From Chlorophyllum brunneum (lineage: Eukaryota > Basidiomycota > Agaricomycetes > Agaricales > Agaricaceae), in NCBI GenBank assembly GCA_963576785.1, contig OY756148.1, positions 248,001 to 312,000 on the forward strand: 64,000 nt of DNA, in the 5' to 3' direction. Below the pieces are notes generated by a model, which made no database searches, was not told where the DNA came from, and saw nothing but the letters and a program-made list of their open reading frames with translations. Both the position numbers and the translations under genes were made by a program. Shown in pieces: positions 11,064 to 22,438 of the stretch (positions are counted from its first letter, which is position 1; the number at the start of each line of letters is the position of its first letter).

Positions 11064-13682
11064 ATGACCATAAGAGAACTTGTCGCCGTGATTTTCTATC
11101 GGTTCAGGTCATCACGGAGATGGTTTCGTTTCTTGATGCCCTCCTTCCTCAAGGAAGGTCCCAAGCACTCGGATGATCAGCGGAGCGTATCTGACTCCTC
11201 AAGGTCAAAACCGAACGAGACAGAGAGTAACATCGAGGAACACTCTACAGAACGGCCTGGAAATGAAGCGCATGCAGCCGCATCCGGTAAGCAATATTCC
11301 CCTTTCCCTCGGACCTCTTGTTATATACGCATCATGAACCAAGTACATTCGGGCCTCATGCACATTTATTTTCATAGAGCAAGTGTGGCTTCGACCCGTC
11401 ATTGGTTCACGAGGATTCTTCAGCGGTGCACACCACATGGTCCTGAACCAACCAGTCATGTACAGTATCAACGAGAACAAAGAAAAAGGTGCGAGCGCGG
11501 CAACTTTTCATCCTGCTTTCCCTAATGCTCGTTACCTTAGTGTTACAGTGGCTTGCTAGATTCACTATGCCTGGCGCTGAGTTCGATTCTGCAGTCCGTC
11601 AGCCACCCCCTCGATGTCACCCCGGAACTCGAACGTCGATCCTGGAGGCGATTGGCAACTGGATCAACAAGCTTGATCGTACGTATTCACTATTGTGGTT
11701 AAAAGGCCCTGCCGGTGTTGGGAAGTCCGCTATCATCCAAACTCTCGCAGAAGTGCTGTCGTCGGCATCAAAACTCGGTGCAACGTTATTCTTCTCCAAA
11801 CCCAATTGCGACAATTCAGCTCTCATCTTCCCTACAATCGCCTACCAATTGGCCGTCAGAATCCCGTCCTATCGAGCGTATCTGAGACAAAGGATGATCG
11901 ACGATCCTAGGTTGTTGGAGAAGAGCATCGAGGATCAATTTGAGATCCTCATCGGCCAACCTTTTTCGTCTAGCTCTGCGGAAGAATGGGGGAACTGGGT
12001 TATCTTGATGGATGGGCTAGATGAATGCAGTGGCGAAGATTCACAGTGGCTGATAGTCTCACTTATTGGCAATTTCTCTCGACGAGCTTCCGTATCCCCA
12101 CTCAAATGGGTCGTCTCAAGTCGTCCCGAAGCCCATCTCAACTACTTTTTCCGAAACGGCTTTTGGGAAACAGGTTCATGTTGGAAGCTTAGCCTTCCCG
12201 TGAACTCCGATGAGGCACGCCACGACGTCGAGCGTTATTTACGGGCCAGCTTTCTCAACATATATCAAAAGTACAAGGACCTTATGCCCATGGGCGTACC
12301 CTGGCCAGCGGAACGAGATGTGGCCGAAACTGCCGGGTCTACTTCCGGACTCTTTGTCTTGGCTTCGACAGTTGTCCGGTACGTTGACGACCCCCACGTC
12401 TGTGATCCTATCTCCCAGCTTGCCACCATGCTTTCATTAGCAGGGGATTTGAAAACAGACTCCCTCACCACCCTTCACGCTTTCTATACTACAATCCTCG
12501 ACAGCATACCGAAGAGCATGCTGCCATTTTTGAAGCTGCTGCTCGGTTGCGCCCTATTGGAGAGTCCATCCACAGCTGACAGCAATGACAGTGGAAACGA
12601 TTTCCCACTTGTGATCAGTGCCACTTTGTTCAGCCTACAGCAACATACCGTTTATGCTGCGCTCCGAAAGCTCTACTCCGTCATCAAAGTCCCGCCGAGC
12701 GAAGAGTCGGGGTACAGGGAGATCCGGTTCTATCATGCGTCGTTCGTTGAATACTTGAAAGATCCATCCAAATCAGGGAACTACGCAATCGACATGAACG
12801 ATGTTAACACTAAAATGTGGTGGGGTTATTTCAAACTTCTACAAGGAGGGGAATCACGTATGTACCATGCTATATATTCACCGGCTTTGTCTCATTTCCG
12901 TTCATCAAGCTGCCGTCCCTCGTCCCGCGGTGAAATTGTCATGGAACCCAGGAGCACATCCGACGAGCGAAGTTTTGGATGCCTTTTGGGAATGGGCACT
13001 CTACGTCTTGACTCATGGTCTTATGCCAAAGTGTCCATATCCCCACGAGCACTTACAAGTATCCTTGACTGAAGCAGAACTCCAAGTGGTATTCGAAAAG
13101 ATCGATTTCAGCAGGCTCGTCCTCGAACATTCACACGAACCAACCCTCATAAATCTCATCACATTCTCCAAATGGCTTATGGACGATGTGAGTTCAATCG
13201 ATACGCGTTTCCGATCTTTGTCTGATTTCTCGGGCAGGTACCTCATCTACTGATAGAATTAGGCCTAGTGAAGAAAATCCCTTTACGAGATCTAGATATG
13301 ACTTGCATCCTCAAGGACCGGTTAGCTCTCGAAGTAGGATGGGAATATGACCCAAAACCTCCGGATGACAAGGGCTTCGGATGTGGGACCTGTCAGCTTG
13401 GGGATGGCTATACTAGTGCATCAGCCGTAAGTGCTTTGTCGCCACCCCCGTGAATTGTACAGTTTTCTAAGTAACTGTCATCTACAGTCCTTACGTTCTA
13501 CATCGCACCGGTACATAGAGTTGGCGAGCGACTTAATACCAAGGATAAAGAAAGTTCAAGATGACAACCCGACTGCTTGTGCAGTTTTAGTTGGGAAAGG
13601 AACATCTAGTTGTGCGTCCATATGCATAGAGCGCGAGCTACCAGAAGAGGGTATATTCTATTACCTACCTTTTCGTCAATAA
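11064..13682 (+). CDS. NACHT-domain NTPase (NLR-like STAND protein)
   Basis: Signal-transduction STAND ATPases of this type are fungal relatives of NLR immune receptors. Start candidates are ATG 11064 and, in frame, ATG 11135; the choice is not decided. A short Ser/Glu-rich N-terminus is followed by an intron (from about 11287). The agaricomycete signature GSRGFFSGAHHMVLNQP comes next, then another intron (about 11489-11541) and GAEFDSAVRQPPPRCHPGTR. The NTPase core has Walker A GPAGVGKSA (about 11706-11732), Walker B WVILMDGLDEC (about 11995-12027) and a sensor-like WVVSSRPEAH (about 12109-12138). The C-terminal third needs introns near 12859-12909, 13239-13266, 13426-13486 and contains a segment ending YYLPFRQ at 13682. 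No WD40, ankyrin or TPR repeats are visible. The N-terminal effector type is not recognisable. The NACHT core is certain; the terminal exons are approximate. Confidence 0.88.
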
Positions 13683-13966
13683 GTGTATCTAGTGATGAAC
13701 GGAAACGGTGGAAAAACTAAAGTCCCAATTTGCGTGTTACCAAATACCATCTTAAAGCCTTCATCTACAATCTACTTGAGATGTAGGTTCAGACGAAAAT
13801 CCAAGGTTAGTGGTTTGAGGATATGTGGATACAGAGCGGAGCGTAATAATTCCGAGTCGATCGAAAAAGTACATGGGTAACAGCGTTCAGACTACATGAA
13901 TGAGAAGAAACGTAATGGTAACATTAGAGGATCAATGACACTAACAAACTATTCGGGCCTAACACC

Positions 13967-16597
13967 CTACGCCTGACTGACAGGTTCATACCCACCCCTC
14001 CTCGCACTCGAACTCCCACCAATCCCAAAACCCATGAACAATCCCTTCCTCCCATTCTTCTTTCTCCCCTCCCCAGAACTGCTATCTCCATCACCGTAAT
14101 CCTCCCTCTCCACTCTTCTCTTCTTCGCTTCTCGGAAGCCTTCCAATGGGACATTATACAATGTCTCGTACTCCACACCTAGCTCACGTCCTTTCGTCCA
14201 GAAATCCTTACAATTACCAATACATCCAAGGTCGAATGGGTTTGATGCTTTTCCAGCACGCGCAAGTCCATCCACAGCCTTCCCTTTTGTGAACCTGTCA
14301 AACCCAAGGAGGTTCATAAGGAAGCCAGTACCACAACCAGCACACGATTTATGGCGATGGCTATGTCCTGACGACCCTGAAGATGAGGCAACATCACCAA
14401 CAAGAGCGGTGTCTTCGGTGTCCAACCCTGCAATTGGAGCTCCACCATGTCGATGACGATGGCCCATCTGTCCAGCATAGCTCGCACCCCCACGTCCGCC
14501 CATGTAGCCGTATCGTCCGAGGTTGGATACTTCGAGTGTTGTCATTTGACGAGCAACTTGCCATAATTGGGATGCGAGAAGAACAATAGTCCATGTGAGC
14601 TGGAGAGTGGCCCAGGCGGCAACGGAGATGAGGAAACTATCATAGGCGGTTAGGTAGCAGAGCTCAGCAGGGAGGATGCAAGAAGGCGAGATTTGGGTGG
14701 GGTCTTGTGAAATTGCTATGTCCGAGAAAACTGAGGAATATCAGGTAAAATTCGAGATACGAATGGTTGAGGAGACGTACATTCGTAGGTTAGGTAGTCA
14801 AAGACTATGATACCAAGAACGAGTGTGAGGACGAAGAGGACAAACTGGCGGTGGTTGTTTGCACCGACTGGAGTATGATAAACATCGGTAAAATGAGGCA
14901 GAGAATTCACTTACCGCAATTCCATACCCAAGGACAGTGACTGAGGCACGAATTAGAACACCCGCAACATTGATCTATTCGCTGGACTCACTGGTCGCTT
15001 CGAGCAATGCATTTATCACACACTCGACAATGCTTTGAGCGCAGAGGTTTCCTTGCCATGCATTGGATACAGAAAGTCTGACCGTTAAGTCGTCCTTCTG
15101 AAGCGAGCTCTTCAATAATCTATTAAACACATGAGGAAGTTCTTCAGGTAGTCCTAAGGTTGGACACACCGATTTGAGCTCCTCGTCGCTACTAGGTTTC
15201 GGAGCAGTTCCGGGGTCCAGCGTAATAGAGCGGAAGAAGTTATACGAGCATAAGCCCACAGAGAGGGCAAATAATAGGTTAGCGATAGAATGGTCTTGGG
15301 TTTCTATTGAAGTGTTAGCCCAGACCGCTGGGAGCCTAATAATACATACGGTTGACAAGACGAGTTATCCAGCAGAACACGACCCAGATGATCGAACCAA
15401 AGATGATGCCCGCGAAATATGGCGACTGGCTTACACTCTCGGTGTAAGATGGTTTGTTCAGAACCACACGAGTGACAACCTGAAAGTAAGTGAGTAGGGA
15501 GTAGAAAATGAGATGCTTGGCACTCACATGGTGCATGGCGAAAAACTCTGCCAAAGCTAACAGAAGCCCTGTATACCAAGGCAGTATTGACGTGGTCTTG
15601 AACATAAGGAAGAAAAAGATCACGGGTAAAAGGAAGATCGCGATTTTTGTATTGCGCTGGAATCCCATGAGTAAAATGAAGATACCCTGGAGAAAGATAT
15701 ACGTACGTCACTGAATGGTTTCCCCCTCTTGATACCATATTCGTTCATTCCACCCTCCTCTAATGCACGTTTCCAAGCTCCCAAACTCTTCAGCTCAATG
15801 GCCATATCTCGCGGGGTCCGATCTTCCCCGTCCTTGGCCATGATATCCGCACCCTTCTCAATCAGTCGGCGAATGCATACTCTATTCCCTCGAACAACTG
15901 CCCAATGCAAAGGCGTTAAACCTGCGTCATCCTTCAAATTCGGGTTTGCCCCGTGCCGCAGTAGCAAGTCAACCGAAAGCGCATCACCCTGATACGCAGC
16001 CCACATAAGCGACGTATGTCCTTGAGAGTCCCTCGAATCCACGTTGATTGGTTGATGCAACAAGTACAACAGGGGCATAATGGATGATGAATGTGTGACA
16101 AGATGCAATGAATTGTAGCCTTGGGAGTCTGTAATAGTTGGGTCGGCATTGTGAGCGACCAGGAGGTGAATAATGTAAAGGTATCCATTTCGGGCGGCCC
16201 ATTGCATCGGTGTAGCGACAAGGTCTCCACCTAACGCGTCCACTTCGGCACCCTGTTCCAGCAGATACCGACATGCAGCAAGGTGTGCGTTAATGGCTGC
16301 CCAATGGAGGGGTGTGATGTTTTGATCGTCTCGGTCCGTCGCCTTTGCTCGTCCAGACTCGATGAGGTTTCTTATGAGGTCGGCATCTCCACGCTGTGCC
16401 GCCAGAAATATGTTTTCCTGGAATTTAATACATCAGCGCTCGACCATCATAAAGGGTAATGGGAAATTGACCTCCGCCTCGGGTTTCGCTACCTTTGCTT
16501 GAGAAAAGGACATGTTTGTTGCAACCACAGATTCTGCAGTAATGGAAGACGATGAAGGCTCAGCCTTTGGACTGATTCTTGTGGTCGGGTCGTCCAT
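13967..16597 (-). CDS. AKR1: Ankyrin-repeat DHHC palmitoyltransferase (Akr1 type)
   Basis: This membrane enzyme S-palmitoylates cytosolic cysteines of target proteins, typically at the Golgi or endosomes. Nine coding exons (16597-16472, 16417-15707, 15656-15528, 15479-15350, 15303-15170, 15119-14992, 14940-14915, 14867-14781, 14730-13967) sum to 2235 nt, or 744 residues, close to yeast Akr1. Ankyrin repeats fill residues about 43-270 ([58 protein letters not shown]). Transmembrane helices follow ([32 protein letters not shown]). The cysteine-rich domain reads [18 protein letters not shown] and then [10 protein letters not shown] near residue 452. The DHHC codons are split by an intron, and the second half sits in a 26-base exon. 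Two more helices and the C-terminal [20 protein letters not shown] motif complete the protein. An in-frame upstream ATG at 16642 exists; 16597 is preferred for its ACCATGG context. It converges with the NACHT gene, 284 bases between stops. Confidence 0.95.
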
Positions 16598-19447
16598 GGT
16601 CGTGGAGATGGGAGAGCGACGTTGCACTGCCAACGCCCACATCCACCGCTAGTGAGCTTATGTCAGCAGCGCCCATCAGCGGCAGCGTTCCGGGATTTCG
16701 TGATGCGTACAAGGCTCTTCTTGCCTTTATAATTAGTGCCCGGAGTCTGAAAGATAAAGTGTGATGGTAGAGTCTGAAGCTTGCACCGCAGCAGCTGGAC
16801 GGTATCCTCTCCGAGCTTGCTTGCATGACTTCAAGGGATTCATCGGATAAACATCGTTAACAAGTTATGTTATTGCTACAGTCCAACATCTGTTGATACG
16901 TTTCCAAGTTGACAGATCGCAATATAACAGTTGTAGTTCGACCAACACATAGATGTCTATAAATCCATCATGTGTTCACTCCGAGGTCCTGCTACCGGGT
17001 TAAGCCGTCTAGTTGTGAGTTTCCAGAAGCTTTTCCAATGCACCTGAGTCCAAAGAAACATGATACCTTTCCCCACAAACCCATATACGAATATGTTATG
17101 GCGACATATCCTATCCTATTTTGGATGACAATGCGATGGCAGTGCACTAGTAGTGAAATGCTCCCGCCTTCGAGTAATACATCTGTTAAGTTGGAACATA
17201 TATTAGAGAGTAGGACAAGCGATACCGAAGGCGATGTACTACTAAAGAGCGATTCACCAATTGTCCTCGACAGTGTGGCGCATGTATGTACCAAACAGAA
17301 CACTTATAAACGCATGGTCAGCGAGGAGTCGTGCAGGGGCGATTGAATGTCTGAAAAAATCAGGTTTCGCATCTTCCTCTACCCAAATAAGATCTAGTCT
17401 AGTGCCCTGCCTCAATCAGACCTTTTCCCCAGAAGCAACAACGTTCCGAGTAAGCATTGACACCCATCTCCTGGCTAAGACTAGTGGAGACGCAATAAGT
17501 TGATATTGCCTCCGTATATAGAGCCACGAGGGCGCTGATCAACACTGACGAATTCCCAACAAAACGTGGCCAGTCATAAAAGAAACCAAGGGAAGGGATA
17601 GTGCACAGAAATAATTGTTCCACTCACAGCACCCGACAGTAGTCCATTTCTGTGGTCAGAAGGTGAGCTTAATCAGGATGTTCTTCCGACTTGAGAAATT
17701 GGATATGCCAAGATGGATGACATATCACTTCAGGTGTTTGATAGAGGAACTATATATGTCCTGCTGCTTCTCAGATAACGCAGTCGAGAATTCAATCAAC
17801 TTCCAAATTACCATGCATCATTCTATCACGAGGAAGCTGCGAATGTCGGAAAACTTGGTTGTGACCAGCTCACTTGATGCCGAGCAACGCCACACAGGAA
17901 CTCGGTACGGTTCAGGCTGGAACTTGACATAGCAATTGCACACAAATATCAGTTGAGAGGCTCCCCCAACGCATATGATCCGTGTCACCCTTCAAGTTGA
18001 ATGAGGCCTGCTTAGACGATTCGCAAATTTATTGATCCAGCATATAGAAAACACGTTGGCTTCAGGTTGCTTATCACGAATTCAACTGGGAATTGAATAA
18101 ATGATGTTTTCATTGCGTCATTGTCATTTTCGCGGCTGCGAAGCTTCGACCCTGTCCTGGATGCGCTAGCCTGAGTTCCTGATAGGAACCGACGTTCCGA
18201 TTCGCGTCTTGTGTGGAGATTTCGTTAGGAGCAAAATCCAAAATTTACTTGATCGGCAGCAGTCCCTACACAGCTTTAGTGGATATATTCCACCAGGGGA
18301 CGTTAATTTATTTTGACATTCTTCGTGGCATCTAATGAGAGGACGTCAATAATGGGATCGACACGGAAAGAAGGAACAGCAGACCTCGGCGCCTTTGTAG
18401 GGTCTGTGCCGTAAGGCTCGATGCACACGCATCAGAACGAAGAGATGATTGCCGCCAAGAAGGCTCATTGAGGATCTACGTATTAAAGCCGCAGCTCTTC
18501 GAGACATTTACTGCAGATCTTGGCAATGCAGAGGAAAGAAGGCTGAACTTGACGTCCTGAGTGCGAAGTCGGTAAAGCGGATCGCATATGGCACGGGATG
18601 AGTCCCGGACCGGGCCGGTGAGGACGACCCACCGCGCCAAACAAGTGCAATTTAGGCGAGCCAAAAAAATAAATTATGGGATAATATGTAATTGGCTCAG
18701 CAAAGTCTTTTGGCTGCGACCCTTATAGGCGCTGGATGCGTGAGACTGTTGTTAGCCATGTCATTCACTTTTGTCTATCAGTCACAACAATTGTGATATT
18801 CCTGAGGGAACCCGTAACCCGAGGTACATAAAGTTGGATCATCCTTCTCCATCCCCTTAATGTTCAACTGGTGAAACGTTGTTCCCTTAAATGGTCTCGG
18901 CTCCAGAGATGGTCTTTGCGAACACGCAGCGCTCCAGCTGCTCCGCCGCAAACATAACAAGCCCCTCACCAGACCCTGGAGAAACATGTCTCAGGGCATT
19001 CATTGAACACGCAAACAAGACCGGTCCGAAGCGCTCGTGTAATTTCGAAGCGCAATTGCCGAGGTTTCTTGACCACTTGCCGCCGGTGAAAAACGCTGCT
19101 GAATGCTTACTCTTGAAATGGAGAGCGAGCGTCATTGAATGCAAGTAACCCCGTCACACAGACCACAAATTTAGCCCCTACCAAGAGTTTGTGTCCAGTT
19201 GCATTTTATCCTGTTTGTTTGTGGGTGCATAAAAGTGAGCCATGCGCGATCAAGTGAGCTGAAGTGCCGTAAAGGGCCGAACGCCGGTCGAACAGTTCGT
19301 TATAAAGCAGTGCACGTCAGCATGGTTCGCAAGTCACGCGTATGGAGTGTGCAGGGGTGGACGGGAAAAGGAAATCTTGAACTAGCAACACCCGTTAATC
19401 GAGTCACTCTCATTCTTTGATTTGATATTCATGAATTTTGGAGTTGT

Positions 19448-19999
19448 TCAGGGCCAGCTGACGACAGTCATAGAGACGCTATGATGCTGCCGTTGCTGCT
19501 CCTTGGGTATAGGGCACTCCATCCTTTGTTGCAAGGAAGACTGTTCTTCAGGATGTATACCAGTGCTCGTGCTGATCATCTGTAACGGCAAAAATGCCGA
19601 ATATATTATGTTTACGAGACTTACAACCAAGGCGGTAAACCAGGCAGTACTGCGAGGCCTCCTTGAAACCCAAGTACGGTATCATGGCAGGGTATAGCCG
19701 TAATTTGATGTTTCTGAAAGAATTCCGAAGTCCACACGCTTCATTTCGGACATACGCTGTAGATACAGCACTGTGGGGACGACGAGAACCCTTTGCCCAA
19801 GCCCCAACCTGGCGTTACCGGTTATGATTTTCGCAAGCACAGTCAGCATCAAAGTCAGCACATGTGATCCACTAACGCAGAAGAATCCTTCCAACCAGAC
19901 CAGAATTCGAAAGCGGCGTATCAGAACTTCTAAGGACCCGTACGTCGAAATGAGATGCCTGTTCAGTGCCATATTTGACGTTTCCAGGGTTCTGCCCAT
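19448..19999 (-). pseudogene. Possible membrane-protein relic
   Basis: Minus-strand frames contain hydrophobic blocks (FRILVWLEGFFCVSG, HVLTLMLTVLAKI and, in a neighbouring frame, VVSLVNIIYSAFLPLQMI) with short gaps and a stop between them. The spacing recalls a multi-helix protein that has lost its frame. No family motif is preserved, so this is a weak call. Confidence 0.2.
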
Positions 20000-21268
20000 T
20001 AATTTCTATTCTCTTCCTTGCATTAAACCCTGTTCCTTCAGCTACAGCCTGCCACAGACATTGAAAAGCTCATGGCTGTATTACTCGACGCCCACAAAAC
20101 GTTTATGGAATTCAAGGTACCAGTTGGGCCGTTCTAGTACCCTACGCCTGCGGCAAAGTCAGACATCCCCATTTCGTGTTCACGACACCGGCGTGGTTCA
20201 GGACGTTTATATTTGGATGATCCTTCACGCGAGAACTCTCCAAGTTTCTTTGGTGCGACGACCTCGCGAGAGTTAACCACTCAGAGAATGGAGCGAAACC
20301 TTCGAATAGTCACTCGTGGCCTTATCCCCTATTTACCCAAGGGGGTAGAGCCTTCAATGCACACACTACAGAAAATCAACCTGCACACGACTATTCCTGT
20401 AGAACAATTCCTGGTAGCATCAAAGTGGACTGGGGAGGACAGCAGCTCCTGTTTCGCTTCGTCTAAGCACCCCTATCCCGGACGTATAACCGATTTGGGT
20501 CAGGGTAGGCGCTTGCTGTTGATAATACCGCCCGCGAACTGCTGTTGAACGCACAATCTCCTCAACTTGCCTGAAACCTCGGGTCACAAATTTGTTCATG
20601 GAGGCTTTCAATAACAGGCGCTCGACCCGCTTCCAACCTATGTATGAACACAAACGGCGGTCGACAGTTTCTCCCCCCGAGCTTCCTTCAACACGAACCA
20701 TACCGCAGTTCCCAGGTCCAGGTTCAGAATAATCCGAAAGGGCCGAAACATACGCAACAATGATGTAAATACTACATGTCTGTCAGAGCTTCTCTTTGGC
20801 TACGTAAAATAGGAGTCATCAACACTCAAAAATATAACCTTGACGCCTGAGCTGTTAAATCCCCTATAGCTAACTTCCTTCCACGAGTATGTGAATATGA
20901 AATCTAGAAGCGGTAAAACGATGAATTGCTGTTGAAATTCGATTATCCCAAATTCAAAATCCAATCAAACAATCAGTCGCATAACGGCGATCATTTTGCT
21001 GGTTGTTGTCGTTGCATACTGAACCATTTTACATCATATAAGTCATTTGTCTGAATTTAATGTGAACTCGTCACTCCACGGCGTCTTAACCGGAGGTAGT
21101 TATCACATAAGTCTTCTCCGATGACGCGCTGAGCGTAAATACATAACACAGCCTACATAGACCGAGTGCTCAAAAATGTATATCATATAGCAACTATGTA
21201 TTACAAAATAAAATAAAATGCCCGACGACCTGATGATGAAATACGCAATCAAGTCCACACACAACCAC

Positions 21269-21309
21269 GCGAGAAAAATGTACCTATCCAATAGGTACAC
21301 TTTTCTCGC
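21269..21309. repeat. Near-perfect hairpin with 19-base arms
   Basis: GCGAGAAAAATGTACCTAT is followed by a three-base loop (CCA) and ATAGGTACACTTTTCTCGC. Eighteen of nineteen positions pair. It lies in a gene-free, AT-rich stretch about 1.1 kb beyond the stop of the minus-strand GATA gene. It could be a small palindromic transposon remnant or a structured RNA element. Confidence 0.75.
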
Positions 21310-21934
21310 ATGCCATTGGCTATGTATTACAACACGACACCATGACAGATCGGCATAACGGGATAAGAGAATGGAAAACACCACCACAAATTCCGAGTAG
21401 AACGAGACCTGGCATGGTACGATTGGTTTTTTCTTTTTTTGAAAAGTTCGGGTATGAAGTGCCTGAAAACAAATCAATTCGGGAAAACATATCGGCAAAC
21501 AAAAAAAAACTTTCGGGAATTCCGACCCGAACTCCTGTCGATCCCAACGTCGGAATGGATTCGCAAGTTATGTTCTTATACATACAATCTACCTACACTA
21601 CATTTTTTTTACAATTCTACAAAACACAACACGGTTTCATGAGCTTGACGCTCTACGCGTCAAACCAAATTCTTTCTAAAAACTCAACTCCCAAATGCAC
21701 GATGAGAATAAAGATCAAGAAAAACATTTAATCTGTACGTATGTAAGTATATTCGAAACAATATTCTGTATGTTATGCATCAAAAAAAGAAAAAAGAATC
21801 GTAAATGCGTTATGGGTCTGAATAAAGCGCAGACCTTCGCTTTTTTTCATACGAACACCAACACAACACATAGTAAAAGGGAAAGGAACAGAAAAGGCTA
21901 CAAAAGTGGTATATACAGAATTGTGTGTTACAAC

Positions 21935-21957
21935 AGAGAGAGAAAGAGAGAGAGAGT
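21935..21957. repeat. GA microsatellite
   Basis: An imperfect (GA)n tract with one AAA interruption, in the presumed 3' flank of the GATA factor gene. Confidence 0.8.
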
Positions 21958-22438
21958 GGATTTTATGGTGGGTGGTATGTTGAAGACGGAGGTGAAACCA
22001 AACAGTTGAATGATGGCAAGGTACACAAAAGAAAATATGCGTTGTTGAAAGACAATGCGACGATGTGCGAGAGAGAGGTTAGGCAAGCGAAGCGAAAAAG
22101 TCGTAAAAATCGTGTCGTGCCACAGAAATCAAAAAGGGGGGGGAATGAAAAAAATGCTTCGTAATGGATGTATATGCAACCGCGAGCTGAATGAATGCAA
22201 TGAAAATGTATACCGAGAAAAAATGGAAGTTGGTAGAAACAATGATGTAAGCGGACGCGATGTGGATTGAAATGAAGAAAAAAAAAAGATGTAATGATGC
22301 GACGGATCTTGACGATGGAGAGTAAACCACACAACACATGGACACGGGGGACACGAGCACGGCATGAGATAAATGAACAGTAAAAAAAAACAGCACACAA
22401 CGACGACGACACACACACAAAAAAAAACACCTCCACTC

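Larger units (their letters stand above)
16643..22438. other. Gene-poor block with 3' UTR of the GATA gene at its right end
   Basis: About 5.8 kb with only short frames. Minus-strand hydrophobic frames at 17303-16992, 17623-17399 and 19999-19682 suggest broken membrane-protein coding, but none can be assembled. A strong hairpin sits at 21269-21309. From about 21750 to 22438 the sequence is A-rich on the plus strand, with a GA microsatellite (21935-21957) and poly-A runs, and probably includes the 3' UTR of the minus-strand GATA gene. No intact transposon protein was recognised. Confidence 0.5.
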
